From: CAZOVB01 sp964583095
Lineage (GTDB): Bacteria > Planctomycetota > Phycisphaerae > SM23-33
Direction of reading: 5' to 3'
NCBI GenBank assembly: GCA_964583095.1
Contig: CAZOVB010000049.1
Span: forward strand, 1 to 33,077
DNA: 33,077 nt
In this document: positions 8,106-15,852 of the stretch, piece after piece
How positions within the stretch are numbered: position 1 is the stretch's first letter
How the letters are laid out: every line of letters begins with the position of its first letter
Translations under genes and position numbers: made by a program
The notes under the pieces: model-generated
Databases searched by the model: none
What the model was told of the DNA's origin: nothing
The model's input: only the letters and a program-made list of their open reading frames with translations

Positions 8106-8870
8106 ATGCAGGACATCTTCGATCTTCGTGAACGTGTAGCCCTGGTGACCGGCGGTTCGGGCGGACTGGGCAAGGTAATGGCCCGCTGCCTGGCCGAGGC
8201 CGGAGCTTCCGTTGTCATTGCCTCGCGCAGGGCCGAGCCTCTCCAGGCCGCCGCCAAGGACATCTCCGATCAGACCGGCCGGACCATCGTGGCCGCGGGA
8301 CTGGACGTTACCGAACCGGCCAGCGTGGCCCGCTGTACCGCCCAGACGCTTGAGGCCTTCGGGCGAATCGACATCCTGGTCAACTCGGCCGGGATCAACA
8401 TCCGGGCCGATCTGGAAAAGGTAACCGACGAAGACTTCCAGAAGGTCCAGGAGGTCAACGTTCTAGGAACGCTCCGCATGTGTCGCATCGTCGCCAAGCC
8501 GATGCGACAGGCGGGCTTCGGCCGGATCATCAACGTCGGTTCGGCCCTATCCCACGTGGGCTGGGAGCAGCGGGCATCGTACACCGCCAGCAAGGGGGCG
8601 GTGCTTCAACTGACCCGGACGCTGGCGCTGGAACTGGCCCAGACCGGTATTACCGTTAACTGCCTCTGCCCGGGGCCCTTCAAGACCGAGATCAACCGTC
8701 CGGTCTACACCAGCCGCTCCAGGAGCAAGGAACTGCTTTCCAAGATCCCGATGAACCGCTGGGGTGAGTTGGAGGAGATCCACGCTCCGCTGCTCTTCCT
8801 GGCCAGTCCGGCCGGCAGCTACGTTACCGGGGCTGCCATCAATGTTGACGGCGGCTGGACCGCCCACTGA
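8106..8870 (+). CDS. SDR family NAD(P)-dependent oxidoreductase
   Basis: This is a classical short-chain dehydrogenase of 254 residues. It shows the cofactor-binding TGGSGGLG (15-22), the NSAG motif (93-96), a catalytic serine around 146-149, the YxxxK pair (Tyr159, Lys163) and the usual C-terminal GAAINVDGGWTAH. The closest functional group I can suggest is sugar-acid or polyol dehydrogenases of the gluconate 5-dehydrogenase type, but substrate cannot be read from the sequence. An arginine after the second strand (ASRRAEPL) suggests NADP(H). The ATG has AAGGGA upstream and its own promoter. Its last 32 bases overlap the end of the convergent PEP-CTERM gene. Confidence 0.92.
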   Translation: MQDIFDLRERVALVTGGSGGLGKVMARCLAEAGASVVIASRRAEPLQAAAKDISDQTGRTIVAAGLDVTEPASVARCTAQTLEAFGRIDILVNSAGINIRADLEKVTDEDFQKVQEVNVLGTLRMCRIVAKPMRQAGFGRIINVGSALSHVGWEQRASYTASKGAVLQLTRTLALELAQTGITVNCLCPGPFKTEINRPVYTSRSRSKELLSKIPMNRWGELEEIHAPLLFLASPAGSYVTGAAINVDGGWTAH

Positions 8871-10503
8871 TCAGGGCGACGCTTCCGATCAGCAGCAGGG
8901 AAAGCGAAGCCGGCTCAGGAACCGGAGGGGAGATCAGGAATACACCCTCCTCGCCGTCGGTGAAGCGGACCCGCACGCCCAGCGTGCCCCCTGCCAGCGA
9001 GTTGAAGCTCTGCCGGCTGCCGTCCTGTCCGTTGCTCTCCTGGAGGAACGAGAAGATATGGCTGACCGTTCGCAGATCCTCTGTGTCGGTGGGATCCACG
9101 TCGATCTCCTGGCCTTGCATCAACAGCAGATGCAGCATTTCCTGCCGGGAGTCCCAGGCCAGCAGGGCCTCCCGCTTGGAACCGAGGGAATCACTGCCAA
9201 TGGTGGCTTCGAAGGCCAGCATCTCCAGGTCGTTGGCCGCGGGGCTGTTGAGACCCACCGACACGAATTCCAGATCCTCAAAACCGGGAACCGCCTCGCC
9301 CTCCCGAGCTACAAGTTTCAGATCACCGGGCAGGCCCATCCACAGGCCCCGGTTGTTCTTGTCGGTGACGCCGGGACCTTCCAGGCCCGCATAAAAAGCC
9401 GCCCGGCCTCCGGGAGTCACCGAAGGCCCTCCGTGGAAGGAGGTGAAGGTAACCCCGGCCTGCGTGCCGGGCGCTGCCTTGCCGTGTGCCAGAACGTTTT
9501 GCACCCTGCCACCGGCATCGACCAGCCAGAGACCCGTGGAAGAACCGCCTGGCGTCATCACCGGAGCGAAGAACATCACCTGGCCGGCGTTGTTGAAGTC
9601 TGAAACGTAGAAGCCACCTGTAACGTAGTTCGGATCCGGTACAGCCCCGAAGGTCCCTCCCGGGATTCCCGGAGCGGTGTCGCCCTCGCGGACGACCATC
9701 TGCAGCGAATCGGGCCCGCCGATCCACAGGGCGGTGTCGTTGGTATCCTGGACGCCGTTATCGTGCATCGAGCCGGAAACGACGAGCTGCCCAGCCGTGT
9801 TCAGCCTGGCATGGGTCAACCAGAACAGCCCTCCCGAAGCTCCGGGGGCCGGAGTGTCGGTACGGACGACGACCTGCTGACCGATCGGGGAGGCAAGGAC
9901 GGTCGCCACGTCCGGGTAGTCGCCCGAGGCGTAGTTGGCCGTAAAGACCGACTGACCCGTATCGGAAAGCGGCGGATGAAAGGGCATGGAAGCCGTATAG
10001 ACCTTGCCGACGGCCGGGACCTCGGTGCCCTCCTGCAGCAAGGCAGTCAGTTGCCCCCCCTGCCAGTGCCAGAACACCGAGTCATTGCCCGAGTCTATCC
10101 CGGGCCCAGAAACACTGAAAACGCCCGTCATCGTGCCGAAATCGTTTAGCTGAAGATGATTGCTGTAGGGGGAGCTGATAGCGACCCCCGCTCCCAGGGC
10201 ATCGAAGCTCTGGCCCTCCCGCAGGACGGGCGAGAGCTGCCCGGGCAGTCCGAACCAGAGGACGCCGTCATCCTCGCTGGTCACGCCGGGACCGGAGATT
10301 TTTCCGGTAAAGGCCACATGTCCATCGCCGGCCAATCGGGGAGTCCCGATCCCGTCGACTCTCAGACCTTCCATTCCAGGGACGGGATCGCCTTCCACAA
10401 GCACCTTGGTGATCCTGCCTGTGGGGACAATTTCCTCCTGGGCCCAGGCCCCGGACGTCACAAGGACAGTCACCAACAACATCGCAACGGTAGAAGCCTT
10501 CAT
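8839..10503 (-). CDS. PEP-CTERM repeat protein, exported
   Basis: This 554-residue protein has a signal peptide (cleavage after GAWA, about residue 21) and a C-terminal PEP-CTERM sorting tail: VPEPASLSLLLIGSVAL followed by a basic SGRSSRRQH end. That tail is recognised by exosortase. Between them are about six degenerate repeats of some 65-75 residues, each with a G-(T/D)-x-x-PG step, an N-x-x-G-x-x-x-F step and a GLWxG-type strand. This resembles the tandem-repeat proteins annotated as choice-of-anchor NxxGxxxF, which suggests a beta-propeller-like surface protein. The ATG has AAGGAG 7 nt upstream. A near-perfect sigma-54 promoter lies 80 bp upstream on the same strand. The 3' end overlaps the convergent SDR gene by 32 bp. 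The role at the cell surface is unknown. Confidence 0.88.
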   Translation of the reverse strand: MKASTVAMLLVTVLVTSGAWAQEEIVPTGRITKVLVEGDPVPGMEGLRVDGIGTPRLAGDGHVAFTGKISGPGVTSEDDGVLWFGLPGQLSPVLREGQSFDALGAGVAISSPYSNHLQLNDFGTMTGVFSVSGPGIDSGNDSVFWHWQGGQLTALLQEGTEVPAVGKVYTASMPFHPPLSDTGQSVFTANYASGDYPDVATVLASPIGQQVVVRTDTPAPGASGGLFWLTHARLNTAGQLVVSGSMHDNGVQDTNDTALWIGGPDSLQMVVREGDTAPGIPGGTFGAVPDPNYVTGGFYVSDFNNAGQVMFFAPVMTPGGSSTGLWLVDAGGRVQNVLAHGKAAPGTQAGVTFTSFHGGPSVTPGGRAAFYAGLEGPGVTDKNNRGLWMGLPGDLKLVAREGEAVPGFEDLEFVSVGLNSPAANDLEMLAFEATIGSDSLGSKREALLAWDSRQEMLHLLLMQGQEIDVDPTDTEDLRTVSHIFSFLQESNGQDGSRQSFNSLAGGTLGVRVRFTDGEEGVFLISPPVPEPASLSLLLIGSVALISGRSSRRQH

Positions 10504-10554
10504 GCGTTTACTCCTTCGGATCGTGGTTTGTGTTTTTCAGCGGCCGGTCTGTTC

Positions 10555-10570
10555 TGGCACGCCATCTGCT
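10555..10570 (+). promoter_or_regulatory. Candidate sigma-54 promoter towards the activator gene
   Basis: TGGCACG, 4 nt, CTGCT matches the -24/-12 consensus with a single change (C for the first T of TTGC), and GG and GC are exactly 10 bp apart. It reads towards the sigma-54 activator gene starting at 10714. Predicted transcription start is near 10581, leaving a leader of about 130 nt. Confidence 0.45.
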
Positions 10571-10583
10571 CATCCAGAGCAAC

Positions 10584-10599
10584 TGCAAAACCCGTACCA
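10584..10599 (-). promoter_or_regulatory. Sigma-54 promoter of the PEP-CTERM gene
   Basis: Read on the minus strand this is TGGTACG, GGTT, TTGCA. It fits the -24/-12 consensus with one mismatch (T for C at the fourth position) and exact GG-N10-GC spacing. Predicted start is near 10573, about 70 nt before the PEP-CTERM start codon. Known PEP-CTERM genes in proteobacteria are often RpoN-dependent, which supports the call. Confidence 0.65.
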
Positions 10600-10713
10600 G
10601 AACGCATCTACAGGATTTACACGCATAGGTAGGCTTCAACGGACAGGAAAGGCATATCAATAGACGCACTTTACGCTTACAATAACGCTACCGTGGGGGA
10701 AACGAGGTCTCGT

Positions 10714-13017
10714 ATGGGCGATGAGCTGCTCCAAGCCATCCTGCAGCGAAGCGATCGACTCGAAGGGCTCCTTGCCTCCGGGAAGATCGATCCTCGCGAC
10801 CGCCGCTGCGCCGCGTTGAGACAGTTCATGGTTCGCGGCGACTGGAGACGCGGCGATCTGGACCAGACGCGAAAACTCGTCCGGGAGGTCATGGACGACC
10901 CGCCCGAAGACACCGCGCTGTACCAGTTCACACTGGCTTCACTGGCCATGGTCGCCATGCAGCGAGGCCACTACGCCGAAGCCCGGGAAGTCCTGGACTT
11001 TGCCGACGCGCTGGCCCAGCCGGGCGACCCGCCGGAGGTATATGCCTATCGGCTCACCGAACGGGCCCGTATGCTGGACCTCCAGGGGCAAAGCCGTCAG
11101 GGACTTGCCAAACTCACCCAGGCACTGGAACTTCCCATCAAGGCCCAGGAACCGATGTGGTACTTCGTCAAGTCCTGTCGGGTCGCCATGGCCGGGTCCC
11201 TGCTGGAGTTTTCCCTGGCCCAGAGCGACCTGAATGAGCTTCGCGCTTGTCCCGGATCAACCTCCGGCAAGCCCCATCCCCTCAGCTACATCCAGATGCT
11301 CCTGGACTACGCACGGGGAGATTTCCCCTCGGCCTTGGAAAACGTGCGCCTGGCGGGAAGGGACCCGGGGACCATCGACCCCAAGCGAATCACCTCCTAC
11401 GAGTGCGAAATCCTCATTCGCCTGGATCGCTTCGAGCAGGCGTCCGAGATCCTGGAATCACCCCGTGGCCAGGAGCTGGGGCCCACCGCCCGGGAGAACC
11501 TGCGGGCCCTGGAAGCGCTGGCCAGGGCCGATCTTCCCGAGGCCCGCGATGCGCTCCGAAGCAGCCTGCAGGCCGAGGAACAGGGCGCCACTGCCTACGA
11601 GAAATCCGCCGCCCGGCGACTGCTGATGGAACTGGAACTGGCCCAGGGCCGACCTCGCCCGGCCCGGCGGATCCTGGCCAGCCTCGATCCGACCCGGGAT
11701 TCCCCTGCCACGCTGGGGCTGCGTGGGCGCCTGGCGGCCTTGGAGGGCCGGCTTATCGAGGCGGCAGATCACCTGGCCGGATTGGAAGAATTGGGTGGCC
11801 GCGACCTCCTACAGGCCGAGCTTCGACTGGCCTGGGAACTCAGCGCCGCGACGCTCTCGCGAATACGGTCGCTTGGCGATCGGGGCGGATCCTCGCCAGG
11901 CCGACAGGATTCAGCGCCCCAGCCGCAGCGCCCGGAGGAGCCTCCTGCCACCACCGGGCTGGGCCACGACCTGCCCGAGCAGCAGCTCGTGGGCAACAGC
12001 CGGGCCATCGCAAAGGCCCGGGAGCAGATTCAGCGCCTGGCCCGCAGCGACGCCGGCGTGCTGCTGGTAGGCCAGACCGGGACCGGCAAGGAGGTCGCCG
12101 CCCGCCTGCTGCACAAACTCAGCGATCGCGCCGAGAAGCCCTTTGTCCCGATCAACTGCGGAGGGCTCAGCGAAGCGCTGATCGAGTCCGAACTGTTCGG
12201 CCACGAGCAGGGCGCCTTTACCGGCGCGGTCCGGAAGCGCAAGGGCCTCTTCGAAGTCGCCCAGGGAGGCGTGCTACTGCTGGATGAGATCCACGCCATG
12301 TCTCCCCGCCTCCAGGCCTCGCTGCTGCGGGTGCTGGAGAGCGGCGAGATCCGGCGCATCGGTGCCAACCGGTCCATACACGTGGATGTCCGCGTCCTGG
12401 CGGCCGCCAACGAGACGCTCGAAAAGGCCATGGCCGAGGGCACTTTCCGCCAGGACCTCTACTACCGACTCAACCAGTTGCGGATCGACCTGCCCCCCCT
12501 TCGGGACCGACCCGAGGACATCAGGCCCCTGGTGACACACTTCCTGGACCCGCTCTTCGATCGCTACGAGGTGGTGGTCTCCGAGGAACTCATCCAGGCG
12601 ATGCAGGCCTTCGACTGGCCCGGCAATGTCCGCCAGCTCAAGCACGCCGTTTCGCGCATGGCCCTGATGGCCGGGGATCGGAGGGTACTGGGAGCCGACC
12701 TCTTCGACGCAGGCCAACCCAAGCCGAAACCGGATTCCCCGGCCTCTTCCTCGGTCCCGGAGAAACAGTCGGACCCTCTCGGCCCGCCCCCGCGCAGCCA
12801 CGACACGCTCCAGCGACGCCGCTACGTAACGGACATGTTCCGAAAGCACAAGAGACTCACCCGCGCCCAGATCATCCGGCAGGTTGGCTGCGCGCCCAAC
12901 ACCGCCACCCGGGACCTCCGGCATCTCCAGCAGGAGGGACTCATCCGCCGGGTGGAAACCAGCGGACACCTCCGCACCAGTTACTTCCAGTGGATCGGAT
13001 CCGACGGGCAGGTCTGA
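10714..13017 (+). CDS. Sigma-54-dependent activator with TPR-like input region
   Basis: The 767-residue protein combines three parts. Residues of about 1-400 are helical TPR-like repeats with no response-regulator receiver domain. Residues of about 425-660 are the AAA+ sigma-54 interaction domain, with Walker A GQTGTGKE from Gly453, the sigma-54-contacting GAFTGA loop (500-505), Walker B VLLLDEIH from about 520 and LYYRLNQLRIDLPPLRDR. A proline-rich linker leads to a C-terminal winged helix (about 700-760, TRAQIIRQVGCAPNTATRDLRHLQQEGLI) in place of the usual Fis-type helix-turn-helix. The intact GAFTGA loop predicts a true activator of RNA polymerase-sigma54. The ATG at 10714 has GAGG 6 nt upstream; a GTG at 10693 is the alternative. 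The divergent PEP-CTERM gene is the obvious candidate target. Confidence 0.9.
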   Translation: MGDELLQAILQRSDRLEGLLASGKIDPRDRRCAALRQFMVRGDWRRGDLDQTRKLVREVMDDPPEDTALYQFTLASLAMVAMQRGHYAEAREVLDFADALAQPGDPPEVYAYRLTERARMLDLQGQSRQGLAKLTQALELPIKAQEPMWYFVKSCRVAMAGSLLEFSLAQSDLNELRACPGSTSGKPHPLSYIQMLLDYARGDFPSALENVRLAGRDPGTIDPKRITSYECEILIRLDRFEQASEILESPRGQELGPTARENLRALEALARADLPEARDALRSSLQAEEQGATAYEKSAARRLLMELELAQGRPRPARRILASLDPTRDSPATLGLRGRLAALEGRLIEAADHLAGLEELGGRDLLQAELRLAWELSAATLSRIRSLGDRGGSSPGRQDSAPQPQRPEEPPATTGLGHDLPEQQLVGNSRAIAKAREQIQRLARSDAGVLLVGQTGTGKEVAARLLHKLSDRAEKPFVPINCGGLSEALIESELFGHEQGAFTGAVRKRKGLFEVAQGGVLLLDEIHAMSPRLQASLLRVLESGEIRRIGANRSIHVDVRVLAAANETLEKAMAEGTFRQDLYYRLNQLRIDLPPLRDRPEDIRPLVTHFLDPLFDRYEVVVSEELIQAMQAFDWPGNVRQLKHAVSRMALMAGDRRVLGADLFDAGQPKPKPDSPASSSVPEKQSDPLGPPPRSHDTLQRRRYVTDMFRKHKRLTRAQIIRQVGCAPNTATRDLRHLQQEGLIRRVETSGHLRTSYFQWIGSDGQV

Positions 13018-13026
13018 TCGGTCGGA

Positions 13027-14094
13027 TCACTTGTGGGTGATTCGCACTTCCTTGCCCATCCGGGCGGATTTGTAGACGGCATCGAGAATCTCCTGCACGT
13101 TGATTCCGTGCTGGGCCGTCGCGATCGGCTCACGCTCTTCCAGGCAGGCGCTGACGAATTCCTCATAGGCCGACGGACACGAACCCAGAGGCTGCTGGAG
13201 GTCGCAACTCCACAGGGCCTCGCCCTCCTCGCGGAACAGCTTGGCCTCGAACTCATAGCCCTGCCCCACGTTGCGCTGCACGATGCCGCCCTTGGTCCCC
13301 CAGAGCTGGGTGACCATGTCCTCGCGTTTCTCGCTGAAGCCAGCCCAACTGGCTTCGAGGATCAACGTCGCGCCGGTCTCGAAACGGATCAGCGCACAGC
13401 CCAGGTCTTCCACGTCGAACTTCTTGCCCTGCTTTTTGGCCTCCTGGGCGCCGATGACGTTGTACGTGCCGGCGCTGACGGTAACCGGGCGCGGGCAACC
13501 CATCAGCCACATCGCCAGGTCCATCCGGTGAACGCCCAGGTCGATGATCGGCCCGCCTCCGGAGAGTTCCTTCCGGCCGAACCAGCCGCCGAATTTGGGC
13601 ATGCCCCGCCGGCGGTGCCAGACGGTTCGGCCATAGTAGAGATCCCCCACCGAGCCTTCCTCGACGATCTTCTTCAGGGCCATGGATTGGGGACGGAAGC
13701 GGAAAGAGAAGTTGACCATCAGGATTTTGCCGGCCTGGTCGGCCTGGGCCTTCATCTTCCTGGCCTCGGCCGCCTTCATGGCCATGGGCTTCTCGCAGAG
13801 CACGTGGAGCCCGGCCTTGAGGGCAGCCAGCGTTACCGGAGCGTGCAGGGCGTTGGGCAGCGCCACGCTCACCGCGTCGAGTTCCAGTCGGGAAGCGTCG
13901 GCCAGCAGCTTCTTGTAGTCGCTGTAGCAGGCATCGGTGGAGATGGATGCCTCCGTCGCCTGGGCTTCCATCAGGGACGTATTCAGGTCGCAAAGCGCCA
14001 CCGGCCGGGCATCGGGATTGCCCAGGTAGTCTCGCAGGTGTCCTTTGCCCATTCCCAGGCCGATTACGGCGATGTTCAGCGACTTCTTTGCCAC
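13027..14094 (-). CDS. Gfo/Idh/MocA family oxidoreductase
   Basis: This is a 355-residue NAD(P)-dependent dehydrogenase. The N-terminal Rossmann fold carries NIAVIGLGMGKGHL, and the family-defining CEKP motif is at 100-103. The C-terminal half has GGGPIIDLGVHRMDLAMWLMG, holding the conserved Asp and His thought to sit at the active site. No signal peptide is seen, so it should be cytoplasmic. The family oxidises or reduces sugars, inositols and related compounds; the substrate is undetermined. The start is GTG with AAAGGA 7 nt upstream. It follows the minus-strand sulfatase by 123 bp in the same direction and may be co-transcribed, pointing to processing of a desulfated sugar. It ends only 9 bp from the convergent sigma-54 activator gene. 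Confidence 0.93.
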   Translation of the reverse strand: MAKKSLNIAVIGLGMGKGHLRDYLGNPDARPVALCDLNTSLMEAQATEASISTDACYSDYKKLLADASRLELDAVSVALPNALHAPVTLAALKAGLHVLCEKPMAMKAAEARKMKAQADQAGKILMVNFSFRFRPQSMALKKIVEEGSVGDLYYGRTVWHRRRGMPKFGGWFGRKELSGGGPIIDLGVHRMDLAMWLMGCPRPVTVSAGTYNVIGAQEAKKQGKKFDVEDLGCALIRFETGATLILEASWAGFSEKREDMVTQLWGTKGGIVQRNVGQGYEFEAKLFREEGEALWSCDLQQPLGSCPSAYEEFVSACLEEREPIATAQHGINVQEILDAVYKSARMGKEVRITHK

Positions 14095-14217
14095 GGGGAG
14101 ATCCTTTCAATGCACCAAGAGGTTTCGTTCGGGTGTTCGAGTCAGCATATCCGCGCGACACGAGGCGTCAAGGTCGGTTTCGGCAGGGGGATGAATTGCA
14201 GCGCTTCTGCCGACCCC

Positions 14218-15738
14218 TCAGCAGGGCCCCAGTCGCAGGGGCAGCTTTCCGGTCTTGGCCATGTTCACCTGCGCCAGCTTCAGGAGCATCTCGAAGCGTT
14301 TGTCGGTATCGATCGACCAGAGGTTCCGCGTCTGATCCGGATCGTCCAGGAGGTCGTAGAGCTCGCCATACTCGGCGTGGCGGTAGCAGACGAGCTTCCA
14401 TCCTCCGGTGACCAGCGTCTGCTGATGCAGGTTCACCGTGGCGAAGTTGTCCACCAGTGCCCAGTCGCGAACGCTTTGAGTCCGGCCCTGCAGAACCGGC
14501 ACGTGGCTGACGCCCTGGACGAAGTCCGGGATCTCCACTCCGGCGGCATCCAGGGCGGTCGGGAGAATATCGACATGGTTGAAATGACTCGGGCTCCGGC
14601 CGATGGGACCTTCCTGCCCCGCGGGCCACTGCATCAGGCAGGGCACGCGCTGCTGGTCGTCGTAGGCGGGGACGCCCTTGCCCCACATGCCGTGTCGGCC
14701 CAGCATGTCGCCGTGGTCGCTGGTGAAGATCACCAGGGTGTCTTCCAGCAGGCCCTTCTCTTCCAGCCAGTCAAGCAGCTTGCCGATATAGTCGTCGACC
14801 ATCTCGCACATGCCGATGTAGGCCCGAATCGCCTCGTAGGCCGGATACCGGTCATACGGTTTGGTGTCCGGCACGCAGATGCCGTCCCAGAAGTGCATCT
14901 CGTCGCTGTCGGTCCAGTGCTTGCCCTCGATGAACCGGCGATAAAACGGCGGACGGTCGTCGAACTCCCCTTCTTTGGCTCCGCCAAGGTCCACGCCGGT
15001 CATGTCCACGCGGCTGTAGTACGGGTCGGGGCAGACCATCGGATAGTGCGGATCCTGGTAATTGGCCATGAGGCACCAGTTGTCCCCCCCGGCCGAGACC
15101 TGCTCGATCCAGTCGCAGCTTTCCTCGGTAATCCAGGCGTTCTGCGTCCACTCGGGCTTCATGCCTTCCCAGAGGCCCGAGGGGATCTTTCGACCCTTCC
15201 GGCCGTGAATCGAATCGATGAAATCCAGATCCACGTCCTTGCCTTTGAGCCACTGGCGATAGTGCGCATCGGGGGTACTGGCCGCGTTGTGGTGCGAATG
15301 ATGACGCACGAACGAAAAGCCGCAGTACGGGCCGTCAAAGTCCGCCCAGAAGTCCTCGGGCACCTCGGCCTCCAGGTCGTCCATGCCGGCCACATGGGCG
15401 TTTTCAATCGACCGGGCCACGAAGTGCGTCTTGCCGATGATGCCCGTGGCATAGCCGGCCTGGCCCAGGACCGAGCCCAGCGTGGGCCCCTCCAGGGCGG
15501 GAACGGGACTCATCCCGATGGTATAGGAGCCGTGGCGTGTCGTGTATTGACCGGTAATCATCGAAACCCGCGCCGGCGTGCAGACCGGGGCGGGACAGTA
15601 GCTCCAGTCGAAACACGCGCCCTGTTGGCCGATGCGATCCAGATTCGGCGTCCGGTAGCCGGGCGTGTTCCACAGGCTCAGGCCGTCCCAGCGATGCTGG
15701 TCGGTCGTGAGGATCAGGATGTTGGGTCGGGCAGGCAA
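14218..15738 (-). CDS. Sulfatase (formylglycine type)
   Basis: This 506-residue type I sulfatase hydrolyses a sulfate ester. The formylglycine signature CTPAR begins at Cys53, followed by VSMITG. The N-terminal metal-binding strand is NILILTTDQHRWDGL, and the second metal site is FTSDHGDMLGRHGMWGKG. The C-terminal part reads as in full-length family members (WKLVCYRHAEYGELYDLLDDPDQTRNLW). No signal peptide is evident, so it may act in the cytoplasm or periplasm-like space. The start is TTG at 15738, chosen because GAAAGGAG lies 7 nt upstream and the protein then begins MPARPNILIL; the frame stays open far upstream only as a GC-rich shadow of the divergent sulfatase. Cys maturation would need a formylglycine-generating enzyme or anSME, neither of which is in the window. 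Confidence 0.94.
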   Translation of the reverse strand: MPARPNILILTTDQHRWDGLSLWNTPGYRTPNLDRIGQQGACFDWSYCPAPVCTPARVSMITGQYTTRHGSYTIGMSPVPALEGPTLGSVLGQAGYATGIIGKTHFVARSIENAHVAGMDDLEAEVPEDFWADFDGPYCGFSFVRHHSHHNAASTPDAHYRQWLKGKDVDLDFIDSIHGRKGRKIPSGLWEGMKPEWTQNAWITEESCDWIEQVSAGGDNWCLMANYQDPHYPMVCPDPYYSRVDMTGVDLGGAKEGEFDDRPPFYRRFIEGKHWTDSDEMHFWDGICVPDTKPYDRYPAYEAIRAYIGMCEMVDDYIGKLLDWLEEKGLLEDTLVIFTSDHGDMLGRHGMWGKGVPAYDDQQRVPCLMQWPAGQEGPIGRSPSHFNHVDILPTALDAAGVEIPDFVQGVSHVPVLQGRTQSVRDWALVDNFATVNLHQQTLVTGGWKLVCYRHAEYGELYDLLDDPDQTRNLWSIDTDKRFEMLLKLAQVNMAKTGKLPLRLGPC

Positions 15739-15766
15739 GATTCGGCTCCTTTCAGGCTCTACAGCG

Positions 15767-15816
15767 ACAGATTCTGTATCATTTACACCGGACATTCCAG
15801 CCCGGGATGCTATAAT
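15767..15816. promoter_or_regulatory. Divergent promoter region between the two sulfatases
   Basis: On the plus strand TG-C-TATAAT (15808-15816) is a perfect extended -10 box 36 bp before the GTG start of the right-hand sulfatase. An 11-bp dyad, ACAGA-T-TCTGT (15767-15777), lies between the two genes, 28 bp before the left-hand start, and could be an operator. No convincing minus-strand -10/-35 pair was found. Confidence 0.5.
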
Positions 15817-15852
15817 TTCGTCTTGCTTTTGACTTCCCGAAAGGAAATCCCC

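Noticed and set aside
10678..10695. TACAAT followed after 9 nt by GTG as a leaderless start of the sigma-54 activator
   Set aside because: No -35 box at the right distance, and the ATG at 10714 has a GAGG site at normal spacing. The GTG is kept only as an alternative.
13033..15852. Very long open frame on the plus strand running through the Gfo/Idh/MocA and left sulfatase genes into the right sulfatase
   Set aside because: It is antisense to two genes with complete catalytic motifs and its translation shows no family pattern. GC-rich codon use leaves the opposite frame open. Only the part from the GTG at 15853 is real.
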